Notes: generated by a model from the letters alone, not told the origin. A stretch of 37,833 nucleotides of DNA from Klenkia sp. PcliD-1-E (GCF_024124375.1 NZ_JAMXRZ010000030.1:1-37833), one strand, 5' to 3'; positions 14,153 through 24,620 are shown, counted from the stretch's first letter. Numbers and translations are program-made.

Positions 14153-15246
14153 CGGGCTGCCTCCTGGATCTGGCGCGCGGCGGTGGCCAGCGCGTCGAGG
14201 GTGACCGTGCCGGCCAGCAGGTAGGTGCCCCTGCCGCCGTCCCGGGTGCTGGTGCCGGCGACCATCAGGGCGAGCGGACCGGCGGCGATGCGCACGCCGA
14301 GGTCGTCGACGACGGCCCCCGGCGTGGTGGCCAGCTGGTCGCGCAGCCCGGCGGCGGCGCGACCGGGCAGCGCGCTCACGGCGAGGACGGTGATGCCCGA
14401 GCCGTAGACGCCGATCTGCTCGGGCACGCCGTCGAAGCTGCGCCGGCCCAGGTCGGCCAGGGTGCCGGGCAGGTCGGCCCGCGCCTGCCGCCCCGGATCC
14501 AGGTCGGTGAGGTCCTGGTCGGAGCGGACGTCGGCACCGGGCGGCGGGCTGAAGTCCGTGGTCGCGGCGTCGGGGGTGGCCAGGGACAGGTCGAGGAACC
14601 GGGTGTCCAGGGCCGGGGTCGCGGTGTCCCCGCCCCGGACGACGACCCGCAGCGGCAGCCCGGTGCCGGGGTCCACCCACACGTCGACCGCGGACACGGA
14701 CGCGGCGGCGTCGGACGGGGTGTACCGCAGCCCGAGCGCGTCGACGCCGGCCACCCGGGCGGGCGCGATCCGCGACAGCTCGTCGTCGGTGGCCTCGGAG
14801 AGCAGCCGGCGACCCAGCGCGCTGGGCAGCAGGTCGGGCGCCGTGGGCAGCGCCAGCGGGGGCAGCGTGCCGCGGCTGGCGGTCTGGTCGGCGTAGTCCC
14901 AGGTCCAGGTGCCGGTGGCGTCGCGGTGCGTGCCGGTCTCCCCGGTCGCGCTGACCACGTCGACCCGCCAGTCGTCTGCCCCGCGGTACCAGGCGCGCAG
15001 CGAGGTCTGGTCCGACAGCAGGTCGGCCACCCCGGTCAAGGCGTCGGACACCGGCAGGGTCAGGCCGCCGGTGGAGATGGCGTAGCCGGAGAACGCCACG
15101 TCACCGCTGGCGAGCACCTCGTCCCGCAGCTGCGCGGCGGACGCGTCGCCGTCCCGGGCCGGGAGCGCCTCGACCAGGGCGGGGAGGGCGACGAGGACGG
15201 CGAGGCCGAGGGCCACCACGGCCCAGCGCCAGCGTCGTCGGAGCAC
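14149..15246 (-). CDS. LolA/RseB-like secreted protein, first gene of an ABC exporter operon
   Basis: A 365-residue protein with basic residues and a hydrophobic segment (LRRRWRWAVVALGLAVLVALP) that is a signal peptide or membrane anchor, so the rest is extracytoplasmic. The body (YRGADDWRVDVVSATGETGTHRDATGTWTWDY, LGLRYTPSD, VDVWVDPGTGLPLRVVVRGG) has the strand pattern of the LolA/LppX/RseB fold, which binds acyl chains. It may hand lipids or lipoproteins to or from the ABC transporter encoded downstream, or act as a sigma-factor regulator like RseB. A leaderless promoter (TACGGT, 6 nt before GTG) drives it. There is no Cys after the hydrophobic segment, so it is not a lipoprotein. Confidence 0.72.
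   Translation of the reverse strand: MLRRRWRWAVVALGLAVLVALPALVEALPARDGDASAAQLRDEVLASGDVAFSGYAISTGGLTLPVSDALTGVADLLSDQTSLRAWYRGADDWRVDVVSATGETGTHRDATGTWTWDYADQTASRGTLPPLALPTAPDLLPSALGRRLLSEATDDELSRIAPARVAGVDALGLRYTPSDAAASVSAVDVWVDPGTGLPLRVVVRGGDTATPALDTRFLDLSLATPDAATTDFSPPPGADVRSDQDLTDLDPGRQARADLPGTLADLGRRSFDGVPEQIGVYGSGITVLAVSALPGRAAAGLRDQLATTPGAVVDDLGVRIAAGPLALMVAGTSTRDGGRGTYLLAGTVTLDALATAARQIQEAAR
14160..14165 (-). promoter_or_regulatory. Shine-Dalgarno AGGAGG fixing the TTG start of the ABC ATPase
   Basis: A full AGGAGG on the minus strand sits 7 nt before TTG 14152, inside the end of the LolA-like gene (codons for QEA). It decides between TTG 14152 and the long open frame further upstream. 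Confidence 0.75.
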
Positions 15247-15252
15247 CGGCCC

Positions 15253-15258
15253 ACCGTA
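15253..15258 (-). promoter_or_regulatory. -10 box TACGGT of the LolA/ABC operon
   Basis: TACGGT ends 6 nt before the GTG at 15246 with no Shine-Dalgarno between, so the operon transcript is probably leaderless. Confidence 0.5.
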
Positions 15259-15296
15259 CGTGCGTGCAGGCCGGTGCTGCCGCTTTCAAGGAACCT

Positions 15297-15773
15297 TCAC
15301 AGCTGGGCGAGGAACGCCTCCAGCGCCTCGACGGCCAGCGCGTGGTCCTCGGCCTGCGGCAGCCCGGACACGGTCAGGGTGCCGACGACGCCCACCCCGG
15401 CCACGGTGATCGGGAACGCGCCGCCGTGGCCGGCCATCCGGGTCGCGTCGATCCACGGCGCGTCCTCGAAGACCTCGCCGCGGGCCCGGGCCTGCAGCCC
15501 GGCGAGGAAGGACGAGCACCCCAGCTCCCGGACGGTGGCGACCTTGCGGGCGATCCACACGTCGTTGTGCGCGGCGGTGCCCTCGAGCGCGACGTGGAAG
15601 AGCTGCTGCTGGCCGCGGGTGATGTCGACCGTGACCGGGAGGCCGCGCCCGCGGGCCATCTCGACCAGCTGAGTGCCCAGCGCCCACGCGTCGTCGTGGG
15701 TGAAGGAGGGCAGCACCAGCCGCCGCTCCTGCTCCTGCACCCGGGCGATGAGGGCCTGCACGTCGTGGGTCAC
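15297..15773 (-). CDS. UPF0303 / HbpS-like (DUF336) protein
   Basis: A 158-residue protein. The blocks QEQERRLVLPSFTHDDAWALG, LPVTVDITRGQQQLFHVALEG, NDVWIARKVATV, and HGGAFPITVAGVGVVGTLTVSGLPQAEDH match the UPF0303 family in the HbpS/GlcG-like (DUF336) superfamily. Some relatives bind haem or cobalamin; others (yeast YBR137W) act in protein quality control. Function here is not known. The frame is open upstream to 16175, but GTG 15773 matches the family N-terminus and has a GACCAT -10-like box 6 nt before it. It is divergent from the unknown gene at 15826. Confidence 0.8.
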   Translation of the reverse strand: MTHDVQALIARVQEQERRLVLPSFTHDDAWALGTQLVEMARGRGLPVTVDITRGQQQLFHVALEGTAAHNDVWIARKVATVRELGCSSFLAGLQARARGEVFEDAPWIDATRMAGHGGAFPITVAGVGVVGTLTVSGLPQAEDHALAVEALEAFLAQL

Positions 15774-15779
15774 CCCCGG

Positions 15780-15785
15780 ATGGTC
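15780..15785 (-). promoter_or_regulatory. -10 box GACCAT of the UPF0303 gene
   Basis: GACCAT (NANNNT form) ends 6 nt before GTG 15773, which suggests a leaderless transcript. It is a weaker match than the other boxes. Confidence 0.35.
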
Positions 15786-15811
15786 GCAGAGCGGAGGCAC
15801 AGGGGCGGCCC

Positions 15812-15817
15812 TACTGT
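15812..15817 (+). promoter_or_regulatory. -10 box TACTGT of the unknown gene at 15826
   Basis: TACTGT ends 8 nt before ATG 15826 and no Shine-Dalgarno is seen. It is divergent from the UPF0303 promoter. Confidence 0.4.
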
Positions 15818-15825
15818 CCCGGTGC

Positions 15826-16461
15826 ATGGCGCCCCCCGTGTCCGACGCCGTCGTGGTCGACGTCCTCCGCCGGGTCGACCGGCTGTGGGCCCCCGTGGTC
15901 GCCCGGCTGGACCGCCCGCCCACGATGCCCGCGGCCCAGCGGGCGGACTGGTGGGCGGGGACGGTGGCCCGGGTGGTCGCCGTGGGGTCGGCCGCGCCAC
16001 GGTTCGCCGGCAAGCTGGCCGACCTGCTCCCGCTGCAGAACGGCATCGGCGCGGGCATGCAGGTCCTGGTGGTGCTGGGCGTGGCCGCCGGGCACGACGT
16101 CGACGACCCGGCCGAGCGGGTCGCCCTGCTGGCCCGGGTGCTGCTGGACCGGCCGTTGACGCCCGAGCAGGTCACCCCGCTGCTCGACCGGCAGAAGGGC
16201 GCCTACGCCGACGAGGTGCTGGGCGAGAAGGACCGGCGCCGGGGTGCGGCCGGGGCCGCCCGCACGCTGTGGCGGGTGGCCCGCACGCTGGGCCGCGTCG
16301 ACGACGCCCTGGACGCCCGGCCGAAGGGGAGGCTCGGGGCGCGGGCGCTGTCGAACCTGCCGGTGGTGGGCGTGCTGGGCGGCTACCGGGCCGAGCGGGT
16401 GGCGCTGCGCCGCGCCGCTCAGGAGGCCGACGCGGTGCTGACCGGGGCCAGCCGCTCGTAG
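15826..16461 (+). CDS. conserved-looking hypothetical protein
   Basis: A 211-residue protein I do not recognise. It begins with a helical region rich in Arg and Asp ([21 protein letters not shown]), has a Gly-rich hydrophobic middle ([23 protein letters not shown], about 63-86), an acidic/basic helical part ([29 protein letters not shown]), and ends with a second Gly-rich hydrophobic run ([17 protein letters not shown]). Two Gly-rich amphipathic stretches could be membrane-associated. Codon use (GC-rich third positions) supports a real gene. Its 3' end overlaps the convergent metF by 43 bp. A GTG at 15838 is an alternative start. Confidence 0.7.
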   Translation: MAPPVSDAVVVDVLRRVDRLWAPVVARLDRPPTMPAAQRADWWAGTVARVVAVGSAAPRFAGKLADLLPLQNGIGAGMQVLVVLGVAAGHDVDDPAERVALLARVLLDRPLTPEQVTPLLDRQKGAYADEVLGEKDRRRGAAGAARTLWRVARTLGRVDDALDARPKGRLGARALSNLPVVGVLGGYRAERVALRRAAQEADAVLTGASRS

Positions 16462-17318
16462 ACCTCGCGGGTCGCCGTGGAGCGGTTCATGGTGATGAAG
16501 TGGATGCCGGGCACGCCCTCGGCCAGCAGCTGCTCGCACATCCGGGTGGCCACGTCCACTCCCAGTGCCCGCTGCTCCTCGGCGGGGGCGTCGGCGGCGG
16601 CCTCGAACCGCTCGGCCAGCTCGGCCGGGAACGCCTGGCCGGACAGCGACACGATGCGAGCGATCTGCTTCGGGCTGGTCACCGGCATGACGCCGGCCAG
16701 CAGCGGGACGTCGCAGCCGCGCGCGGCCACCCGGTCGCGCAGCCGGAGGTAGTCCTCGACCCGGAAGAACATCTGGGTGATCGCGAAGTCGGCACCCGCC
16801 CGGCACTTGGCCACGAACATGTCGGCGTCGGTCTCGGGGTCCGGGGAGCGCGGGTGGGTCTCGGGGAAGGCGGCCACGCCCACGCAGAACTCGCCCATCC
16901 CACGGACCAGCTCGACCAGCTCGGCGGCGTAGGACAGCCCGTCGGGGTGCGCGGTCCAGTCGGCCTGCGGGTCGGCACCCGGGGGGTCGCCGCGCAGCGC
17001 CATGATGTTGGTGACCCCCGCGGCGGCCAACCGGGCGACCACGTTGCGCAGCTCGGCCACGGAGTGGTCGACCGCGGTCAGGTGGGCCAGCGGCAGCATC
17101 GTGGTGTCGGTGGCGATCCGCTCCGTGACGGCGAGGGTGCCCTCGCGGGTCGACCCACCGGCGCCGTAGGTCACCGACACGAAGGACGGCGCCAGCCGCT
17201 CCAGCTCGCGCAGCGCGGTCCACAGCTGGGCCTCGCCGGCCGAGCTCTTCGGCGGGAAGAACTCGAAGGACCAGGTCGGCAGGCCCTGGTCCAGCAGCTC
17301 GCGCACGGTGCCGGTCAC
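16419..17318 (-). CDS. metF: methylenetetrahydrofolate reductase
   Basis: A 299-residue TIM-barrel flavoenzyme that reduces 5,10-methylene-THF to 5-methyl-THF for methionine synthesis. Family motifs are clear: [10 protein letters not shown] near the N-terminus with the catalytic Glu, [53 protein letters not shown], and the C-terminal [10 protein letters not shown]. Length is normal for a bacterial MetF. The start is GTG 17318; a TACCGT box 8 nt upstream is possible. It is divergent from the polyprenyl synthase gene with 101 bp between, the same arrangement as Rv2172c/Rv2173 in M. tuberculosis as I recall. The last 43 bp overlap the convergent hypothetical gene. Confidence 0.95.
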   Translation of the reverse strand: MTGTVRELLDQGLPTWSFEFFPPKSSAGEAQLWTALRELERLAPSFVSVTYGAGGSTREGTLAVTERIATDTTMLPLAHLTAVDHSVAELRNVVARLAAAGVTNIMALRGDPPGADPQADWTAHPDGLSYAAELVELVRGMGEFCVGVAAFPETHPRSPDPETDADMFVAKCRAGADFAITQMFFRVEDYLRLRDRVAARGCDVPLLAGVMPVTSPKQIARIVSLSGQAFPAELAERFEAAADAPAEEQRALGVDVATRMCEQLLAEGVPGIHFITMNRSTATREVYERLAPVSTASAS

Positions 17319-17407
17319 GCCCGTAGACGGTACGGAACCTGCACGCCGTCCCGGGTGCGACGTGCACCACCCGGCGATCTTGCCGTGCCCGCGCGTCGGG
17401 GGGCGGT

Positions 17408-17413
17408 CATACT
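17408..17413 (+). promoter_or_regulatory. -10 box CATACT of the crtE-crtI-crtB operon
   Basis: CATACT ends 6 nt before GTG 17420. A GGGAG touches the start codon, too close to act as a Shine-Dalgarno, so a leaderless transcript is more likely. No good -35 at 16-18 bp is seen. Confidence 0.5.
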
Positions 17414-17419
17414 CGGGAG

Positions 17420-18553
17420 GTGACCGCCGGCACCCGATCGACCCACCCCATCAGCGCAAACAGCGCTGACCAGGCGGTTCTCCCCGATGTGGCCGATCTC
17501 GGGCGGCTCCGCGAGGCGGTCAGCAAGGCCCTGGACACCTTCCTGGCCGAGAAGCGCGGCGTGCTCGCCGGGATGGACGACGAGCTGGTCCCGGTCGTCG
17601 ACGAGGTCGCCGCGGTGGCCGAGGGCGGCAAACGGCTGCGCCCGGCCTTCGCCTACTGGGGCTGGCGCGCGGTGGCCACCGCGCACGCCGAGGACGAGGC
17701 CGCCGTGCTGCGCGCCGTCGCCGCCCTGGAGTTCGTGCACGGCTCCGCCCTGGTCCACGACGACGTCATGGACGCCGCCGCCACCCGCCGTGGCCGCCCG
17801 GCCACCCACGTCGGCTTCGCCGGCCGGCACGGCGACCGCGGCCTCACCGGTGACGCCGCCCTGTTCGGCACCGGCTCGGCCATCCTCGTCGGCGACCTGG
17901 CCCTGGTCTGGTCGGACGAGCTGCTGCGCCGCTCGGGCATCTCCGCCGACGCCCTCGGCCGCGCCCGCCCCGTCTGGGACACCATGCGCACCGAGGTCAC
18001 CGCCGGGCAGTACCTGGACCTGCTGCGCGCCGCCGGTGGCCTGCCCGGCCCCGAGGGCGCGCTGAAGGTCGCCCGGTACAAGAGCGCCGGGTACACCGTG
18101 CAGCGCCCGCTGCACCTGGGCGCGGCCATCGCCGACGCCGGCCCCGAGGTGACCGAGGCCTACACCGGCATCGCGCTCCCCCTGGGCGAGGCCTTCCAGC
18201 TGCGCGACGACGTCCTCGGGGTGTTCGGCGACCCGGCCGTGACCGGCAAGTCCGCGGACGAGGACCTGCGCGAGGGCAAGCAGACCCTGCTGGTCGCCCT
18301 CGCCGAGCAGGCCACCGACGACGCCGGTCGCGCCCTGCTGCACGACGTGCTCGGCGACCCCGGCTCCACCACCGACCAGCTCGACGCCGTCCGCGACCTC
18401 ATGCGCAGCACCGGCGCCCTCCAGCAGGTCGAGGACCGCATCAGCACCCAGACCACCGCCGCCCGCGAGGCGATCGCCGACGCCCCGGTCACCGGTGAGG
18501 CCCGCACGGCGCTGGACGCGCTGGCCGTCGCCGCCACCACCCGCACGACGTGA
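17420..18553 (+). CDS. crtE: polyprenyl (geranylgeranyl) diphosphate synthase
   Basis: A 377-residue trans-prenyltransferase. GGKRLRP (69-75), the first Asp-rich motif DDVMD (114-118) and the second [13 protein letters not shown] (259-271) are present, as is the YTVQRPL region. It condenses IPP with allylic diphosphates; position at the head of crtI and crtB makes geranylgeranyl diphosphate the probable product, feeding phytoene synthase. It corresponds by position to mycobacterial idsA2 (Rv2173). Product length cannot be proved from sequence. The stop overlaps the crtI start as GTGA. The first 25 residues are low-complexity and poorly conserved. Confidence 0.9.
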   Translation: MTAGTRSTHPISANSADQAVLPDVADLGRLREAVSKALDTFLAEKRGVLAGMDDELVPVVDEVAAVAEGGKRLRPAFAYWGWRAVATAHAEDEAAVLRAVAALEFVHGSALVHDDVMDAAATRRGRPATHVGFAGRHGDRGLTGDAALFGTGSAILVGDLALVWSDELLRRSGISADALGRARPVWDTMRTEVTAGQYLDLLRAAGGLPGPEGALKVARYKSAGYTVQRPLHLGAAIADAGPEVTEAYTGIALPLGEAFQLRDDVLGVFGDPAVTGKSADEDLREGKQTLLVALAEQATDDAGRALLHDVLGDPGSTTDQLDAVRDLMRSTGALQQVEDRISTQTTAAREAIADAPVTGEARTALDALAVAATTRTT

Positions 18554-20016
18554 GGACCGTCCCCGGACCCACCGACCGGGTCGTGGTGGTCGGCGCCGGC
18601 CTGGCCGGGCTGTCGGCCGCGCTGCGGCTGCGCGGCGCCGGCCGCGAGGTCACCGTCGTCGAGCGCGGCCCCGACCCGGGTGGGCGCGCCGGCCGGGTCG
18701 AGCGGCAGGGCTACGCGCTGGACACCGGGCCGTCGGTGCTCACCGCCCCCGGCCTGGTCCGCGACGCGCTGGCCTGCGTCGGGGAGACGCTGGAGGACCG
18801 CCTCGAGCTGCTGCCGCTGGAGACCACCTACCGCGCGCAGTACACCGACGGCTCCACCATCGACGTGCACGCCGACCCGGCCGCCTTCGCCGCCGAGGCC
18901 GAGGCCGTCTGCGGCCCCGGCGCCGGCGCCGAGGTCACCCGCTACCTGGCGCACCTGCGCGAGCTGGACGCCCTGCAGTGGGACGTGTTCATCGACCGCA
19001 ACCTCGACAGCCCGCTGGACCTGCTGGGCCCGGCGCTGCCCAAGCTCGTCCGGATGGGCGGGTTCGGCCGGCTCGCCCCGCACGTCGACCGGTACTTCAC
19101 CGACGAGCGGCTGCGCCGGCTGTTCAGCTTCCAGGCCCTCTACGCCGGGGTCTCCCCGTTCCGGGCCATCGCCGCCTACGCGGTGATCGCCGAGCTGGAC
19201 ATCGGCAAGGGCGTCTGGCACCCGGTCGGCGGCATCCACGCCGTCCCCGCCGCGCTGGCCGCCGCCGCCGCGGACGCCGGGGTGGTGTTCCGCTACGACA
19301 CCGCGGTCACCTCGCTGGACCTGCGCGGCGGGCGGGCGCACGGCGTACGGCTGGCCGACGGCGAGCTGCTGCCGGCCGACGCCGTCGTCGTCACCGCCGA
19401 CCAGGCCGAGCTGCTGGTGCCGCTGCGCCGACGCCGCAAGCCCACCTGGTCCCCCAGCTGCGTGGCCATCCACGTCGGCGTGCGCGACGAGATGGCCGGG
19501 CAGGCGCACCACACCATCACCTTCGGCGCGGCCTGGGAGCAGGTCTTCGAGGAGCTGACCGTCACCGGCCGGCCGATGAGCGACCCCAGCCTGCTGGTCT
19601 CCATGCCCAGCCGCACCGACCGCACGCTGGCCCCCGAGGGCGGGCAGGTGCTCAGCATCGTCGCGCCCACCCCGAACCTGGACCTGGCGCCGGGCATCGA
19701 CTGGCCGGCGCTGGCCCCGCGCTACCGCGACGAGGTGCTGCAGACCATGGAGAAGCGCGGCTGGACCGGTCTCACCGGCGCCATCGAGGTCGAGGAGATG
19801 ATCACCCCGGCCGACTGGGCCGCCCAGGGCATGGCCGCGGGCACCCCGTTCGCCCTCGCCCACACCTTCGCCCAGACCGGCCCGTTCCGGCCCTCGACCT
19901 ACCCCCGCGGCGGCCCCGAGAACGTGGTGCTGGCCGGGTCCAGCGTGCAGCCCGGGGTCGGCGTCCCCATGGTGCTGGTCAGCGGCCGGCTCGCCGCGCA
20001 GCGGATCACCGGGTGA
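18550..20016 (+). CDS. crtI: phytoene desaturase
   Basis: A 488-residue FAD enzyme that introduces double bonds into phytoene to give neurosporene, lycopene or more desaturated polyenes. The Rossmann motif VVVVGAGLAGLSAALRL is at 11-27, followed by VERGPDPGGRAGRVE and LDTGPSVLTAP. The C-terminal motif GSSVQPGVGVPMVLVSG is the bacterial CrtI signature. Length is normal. It is tightly coupled to crtE upstream and crtB downstream by 4-bp GTGA overlaps, so the three are one translational unit. The number of desaturations cannot be read from sequence. Confidence 0.95.
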   Translation: MRTVPGPTDRVVVVGAGLAGLSAALRLRGAGREVTVVERGPDPGGRAGRVERQGYALDTGPSVLTAPGLVRDALACVGETLEDRLELLPLETTYRAQYTDGSTIDVHADPAAFAAEAEAVCGPGAGAEVTRYLAHLRELDALQWDVFIDRNLDSPLDLLGPALPKLVRMGGFGRLAPHVDRYFTDERLRRLFSFQALYAGVSPFRAIAAYAVIAELDIGKGVWHPVGGIHAVPAALAAAAADAGVVFRYDTAVTSLDLRGGRAHGVRLADGELLPADAVVVTADQAELLVPLRRRRKPTWSPSCVAIHVGVRDEMAGQAHHTITFGAAWEQVFEELTVTGRPMSDPSLLVSMPSRTDRTLAPEGGQVLSIVAPTPNLDLAPGIDWPALAPRYRDEVLQTMEKRGWTGLTGAIEVEEMITPADWAAQGMAAGTPFALAHTFAQTGPFRPSTYPRGGPENVVLAGSSVQPGVGVPMVLVSGRLAAQRITG

Positions 20017-20951
20017 GCGGCACGAACCCGCAGCTGGCGGCCGCGTACGCCCGGTGCCGGGCGATCGCGGCCGAGCACGGCAAGTCCTACTTCCTGGCCA
20101 CCCGGCTGCTCACCCCCGACCGCCGGCAGGCCGTCCACGCCCTGTACGCCGCCGCGCGGGTGGCCGACGACATCGTCGACGTCGGCGCCGACGAGCCCGG
20201 CCGCGACCCCGAGGCCGAGCTGCTGGCCTGGTCCGAGGACGCGCTGGAGGCGGTGGAGACCGGGCACTCCGACGACCCGGTGCGCCTCGCGCTGGCCGAC
20301 ACGGTGCGCCGCTACGACATCCCGCGCGAGCACCTGGTCGACTTCCTCGCCGCGATGACCAGCGACCTCGACGTCACCGGCTACCCCGACCTCGCCGCCC
20401 TCGACCGGTACATGTGGGGTTCGGCGTCGGTCATCGGGCTGCAGGTGCTCCCGGTCCTGGGCACGGCGCCGGGGGTCGCCCGCGAGGAGGCCGCCCCGCA
20501 CGCGATCGCGCTGGGCGAGGCGTTCCAGCTGACCAACTTCCTGCGCGACGTCGCCGAGGACGTCGACCGCGGCCGGGTCTACCTGCCGGCGGACATGATG
20601 GCTGCGCACGGCGTCACCCGCGAGCAGCTGGCCGCCCGGCAGCACACCCCCGGTTTCACCGCCCTGATGCGCGAGATGGTCGACGTCGTCCGCCGCCGCT
20701 ACGACGACGCCGCCCCCGGCACCCCGATGCTCGCGCCCGAGTCGCGGGACTGCGTGCGCGCGGCGACCGACCTCTACGGCGGCATCCTGCGCGAGATCGA
20801 GAAGGTCGACTACCGGGTGCTCGACGGGCGGGTGTCGGTGTCCGGGCCGCGCCGCCTGGCGGTGTTCGCCCACCGGTTGACCGCCGCCCAGCTGGCCAGG
20901 GTCAGGGTCCGGGCCGCCCGGACGAGGAGCAGGTCGACCACCGGCGCGTGA
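20013..20951 (+). CDS. crtB: phytoene synthase
   Basis: A 312-residue squalene/phytoene synthase that joins two GGPP molecules head to head. The two Asp-rich motifs are ADDIVD (51-56) and NFLRDVAEDVDRGRVYLP (175-192), and SYFLATRLL and YMWGSASVIG are also as expected. It is the last gene of the crtE-crtI-crtB operon and starts in the crtI stop. The Arg/Ser-rich tail after residue 290 is probably unstructured. It ends 24 bp before the convergent HTH gene. Confidence 0.95.
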   Translation: MSGTNPQLAAAYARCRAIAAEHGKSYFLATRLLTPDRRQAVHALYAAARVADDIVDVGADEPGRDPEAELLAWSEDALEAVETGHSDDPVRLALADTVRRYDIPREHLVDFLAAMTSDLDVTGYPDLAALDRYMWGSASVIGLQVLPVLGTAPGVAREEAAPHAIALGEAFQLTNFLRDVAEDVDRGRVYLPADMMAAHGVTREQLAARQHTPGFTALMREMVDVVRRRYDDAAPGTPMLAPESRDCVRAATDLYGGILREIEKVDYRVLDGRVSVSGPRRLAVFAHRLTAAQLARVRVRAARTRSRSTTGA

Positions 20952-20975
20952 CCGCCCGGACGGCTCGGAACGCCC

Positions 20976-21299
20976 TCAGAAGGCGAGTGCCTGCGCCCGG
21001 CGGGTGACCTCGGTGTGCCGGTCGTCCCGCAGGGCCTGGATCGGCGTCCCCGGCAGGGACTCGTCCTCCCGGAACAGCCAGTCGAACGCCTCCTGGTCGG
21101 AGAACCCGCCGTCGTGCAGCAGCGTGAGCAGGCCGGGCAGGTGGCGCAGCACCTCGCCGTCCTGGATGACGTCGACCGGGATCTTGCTGCGCCCGCTGCC
21201 CGGCAGGGCGAGGAGCTTGCCGTCGTTGACCAGCTGCCGCACGCGGTTGGGCGAGACACCGATGAGCTTCGCGACGTCCTGGGGGGTGTAGAACTCCAC
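20976..21299 (-). CDS. Rv2175c-like HTH DNA-binding protein
   Basis: A 107-residue protein. YTPQDVAKLIGVSPNRVRQLVNDGKLLALP (4-33, given here as the HTH region) is followed by HLPGLLTLLHDGGFSDQEAFDWLF, the Rv2175c C-terminal domain, and an RRAQALAF tail. In M. tuberculosis Rv2175c is a DNA-binding substrate of PknL, phosphorylated at a Thr near its N-terminus. This protein starts directly at the HTH: an in-frame TAA lies 4 codons upstream and a -10 box fixes the start, so the N-terminal tail with that Thr is absent. It is separated from pknL by one oxidase gene. Confidence 0.88.
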   Translation of the reverse strand: MEFYTPQDVAKLIGVSPNRVRQLVNDGKLLALPGSGRSKIPVDVIQDGEVLRHLPGLLTLLHDGGFSDQEAFDWLFREDESLPGTPIQALRDDRHTEVTRRAQALAF

Positions 21300-21305
21300 G
21301 CGATC

Positions 21306-21311
21306 AGTTTA
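21306..21311 (-). promoter_or_regulatory. -10 box TAAACT of the Rv2175c-like gene
   Basis: TAAACT ends 6 nt before GTG 21299, without a Shine-Dalgarno: a leaderless promoter. The gap to the divergent oxidase start (21322) is only 22 bp, so the two promoters must overlap. Confidence 0.55.
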
Positions 21312-21321
21312 GGTCGGGGGC

Positions 21322-22467
21322 ATGACCGGTCAGACCCAGCGCCGCCGTGCCCCGGGCGAGGTCGCCCGCCCCGCCGACCCCACCGCGCCGCCGCCGTTCC
21401 TGGACCTCGACGACCTCGAGCAGCGCGCCCGGGGCCTGCTGGACCCGGCGGTGTTCGACTACTACGCCGGCGGCGCGGGCACCGAGACCTCGCTGGCCGA
21501 GGCCCCGGTGGCCTGGCGGACGTGGCGGCTGCGGCCCCGGGTGCTGCGCGGGGTGACCGCGACGACGGCGACCACGCTGCTGGGCAGCCCGGTGGCCACC
21601 CCGGTCGGGGTCGCGCCCTGGGCCTACCAGGGCATGGCCCACCCGGACGGCGAGCTGGCCACCGCCCGGGGTGCGGCGACCGCGGGCGCGCTGATGTGCG
21701 TGTCCACCAGCGCCACGCACACCGTCGAGGAGGTCGTCGCCGCGGGCGCGGGCTCGCCGGCGTGGTTCCAGCTCTACGCCCAGCACTCCCCCGCGCACAC
21801 CGACGACCTGGCCCGCCGGGCCGGGGACGCCGGCTACCGGGCCCTGGTGCTCACCGTCGACCTGCCGGTGCTGGGCCGCCGGCACCGCGACCTGCGCAAC
21901 GACTTCGCGCTGCCCGCCGGGCTGCGGATGGCCAACCACCCCGCCCCCGACGACCGGCCCCCGCTGGCCGCGAACGAGAGCCCCGGCTGGGTGCTGGCCG
22001 ACATCGCCCGGTTCGCCGAGCTCAGCGGCCTGCCGGTCGTGGTCAAGGGCGTGCTGCGCGGGGACGACGCCGTGGCGTGCGTGCAGGCCGGCGCCTCGGC
22101 GGTCTGGGTGTCGGCGCACGGCGGCCGGCAGGTCGACCTGGTGGTGCCCAGCGCGCACGCCCTGCCCGAGGTCGTCGACGCCGTCCGCGGCGAGACCGCC
22201 CCCGACGGCTCCGACGTCGAGGTCTACGCCGACGGCGGAGTGCGCACCGGCTCCGACGCGCTCGTCGCGCTGGCCCTGGGCGCCCGCGCGGTCTTCCTCG
22301 GCCGGCCCACCACCTGGGGGCTGACCTGCGGCGGGGCCGAGGGGGTGGCCGCCGTCCTGACCGGGCTGACCGGGGAGCTGGCCCACACCATGGTGCTGTG
22401 CGGGGTCGCCTCCCCGGACGGGGCCACCCCGGACCTGGTCACCCGGTACGGCTGGACGACGCGGTGA
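21322..22467 (+). CDS. FMN-dependent alpha-hydroxy acid oxidase/dehydrogenase
   Basis: A 381-residue TIM-barrel flavoprotein of the lactate oxidase / lactate monooxygenase / glycolate oxidase family. FDYYAGGAG (45-53) carries the substrate-binding Tyr, PVGVAPWAYQGMAHPDGE the FMN loop, FQLY is at 149-152, Lys242 (VVKGV) and His266 (SAHGGRQ) are the flavin-stabilising and catalytic bases. The usual Asn before that His (S-N-H-G-G-R) is Ala265. It oxidises a 2-hydroxy acid to a 2-keto acid; which acid is unknown. It lies between the Rv2175c-like gene and pknL, genes that are adjacent in M. tuberculosis. Confidence 0.87.
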   Translation: MTGQTQRRRAPGEVARPADPTAPPPFLDLDDLEQRARGLLDPAVFDYYAGGAGTETSLAEAPVAWRTWRLRPRVLRGVTATTATTLLGSPVATPVGVAPWAYQGMAHPDGELATARGAATAGALMCVSTSATHTVEEVVAAGAGSPAWFQLYAQHSPAHTDDLARRAGDAGYRALVLTVDLPVLGRRHRDLRNDFALPAGLRMANHPAPDDRPPLAANESPGWVLADIARFAELSGLPVVVKGVLRGDDAVACVQAGASAVWVSAHGGRQVDLVVPSAHALPEVVDAVRGETAPDGSDVEVYADGGVRTGSDALVALALGARAVFLGRPTTWGLTCGGAEGVAAVLTGLTGELAHTMVLCGVASPDGATPDLVTRYGWTTR

Positions 22468-22530
22468 CGCCGACGACGACGGTGACGAGCACCCCCCGCG
22501 TCGCTGACCTCGGGTGCTGGCCCGCGCTCG

Positions 22531-22536
22531 TAGACT
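22531..22536 (+). promoter_or_regulatory. -10 box TAGACT of pknL
   Basis: TAGACT ends 7 nt before GTG 22544, with no Shine-Dalgarno. It sets the start at 22544 rather than at the ATG-like codon further upstream in the same frame. Confidence 0.5.
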
Positions 22537-22543
22537 CGCCGCC

Positions 22544-24517
<1,974 letters not shown>

Positions 24518-24582
24518 TCGCGACGGGGCGGCACGGCTCGCCCCCGCCCCTCCCCGGCGTGGATCAGGGAGGTTGGTCGAAC

Positions 24583-24620
24583 TCCGTCCCCCTGCACGAG
24601 ATCGGGTGCAGGGGGACGGA
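24583..24620. terminator. strong bidirectional hairpin between pknL and the threonine aldolase gene
   Basis: A perfect 15-bp stem (24583-24597 with 24606-24620, arms TCCGTCCCCCTGCAC and its complement) closes an 8-nt loop. It lies between two convergent genes, as expected for a shared terminator, although there is no T-run. Confidence 0.8.

Noticed and set aside
14153-14680. Upstream extension of the ABC ATPase frame
   Set aside because: The sequence is low-complexity and lies antisense-free over the LolA-like gene in another frame; AGGAGG plus TTGA coupling fixes the start at 14152.
17380-17413. TTGCCG as -35 for the crtE promoter
   Set aside because: The spacer to CATACT would be 22 bp, too long for a normal housekeeping promoter.
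20976-21299. Antitoxin of a toxin-antitoxin pair
   Set aside because: The HTH plus LPGLLTLLHDGG C-terminus fits the Rv2175c family, and no toxin gene adjoins it.
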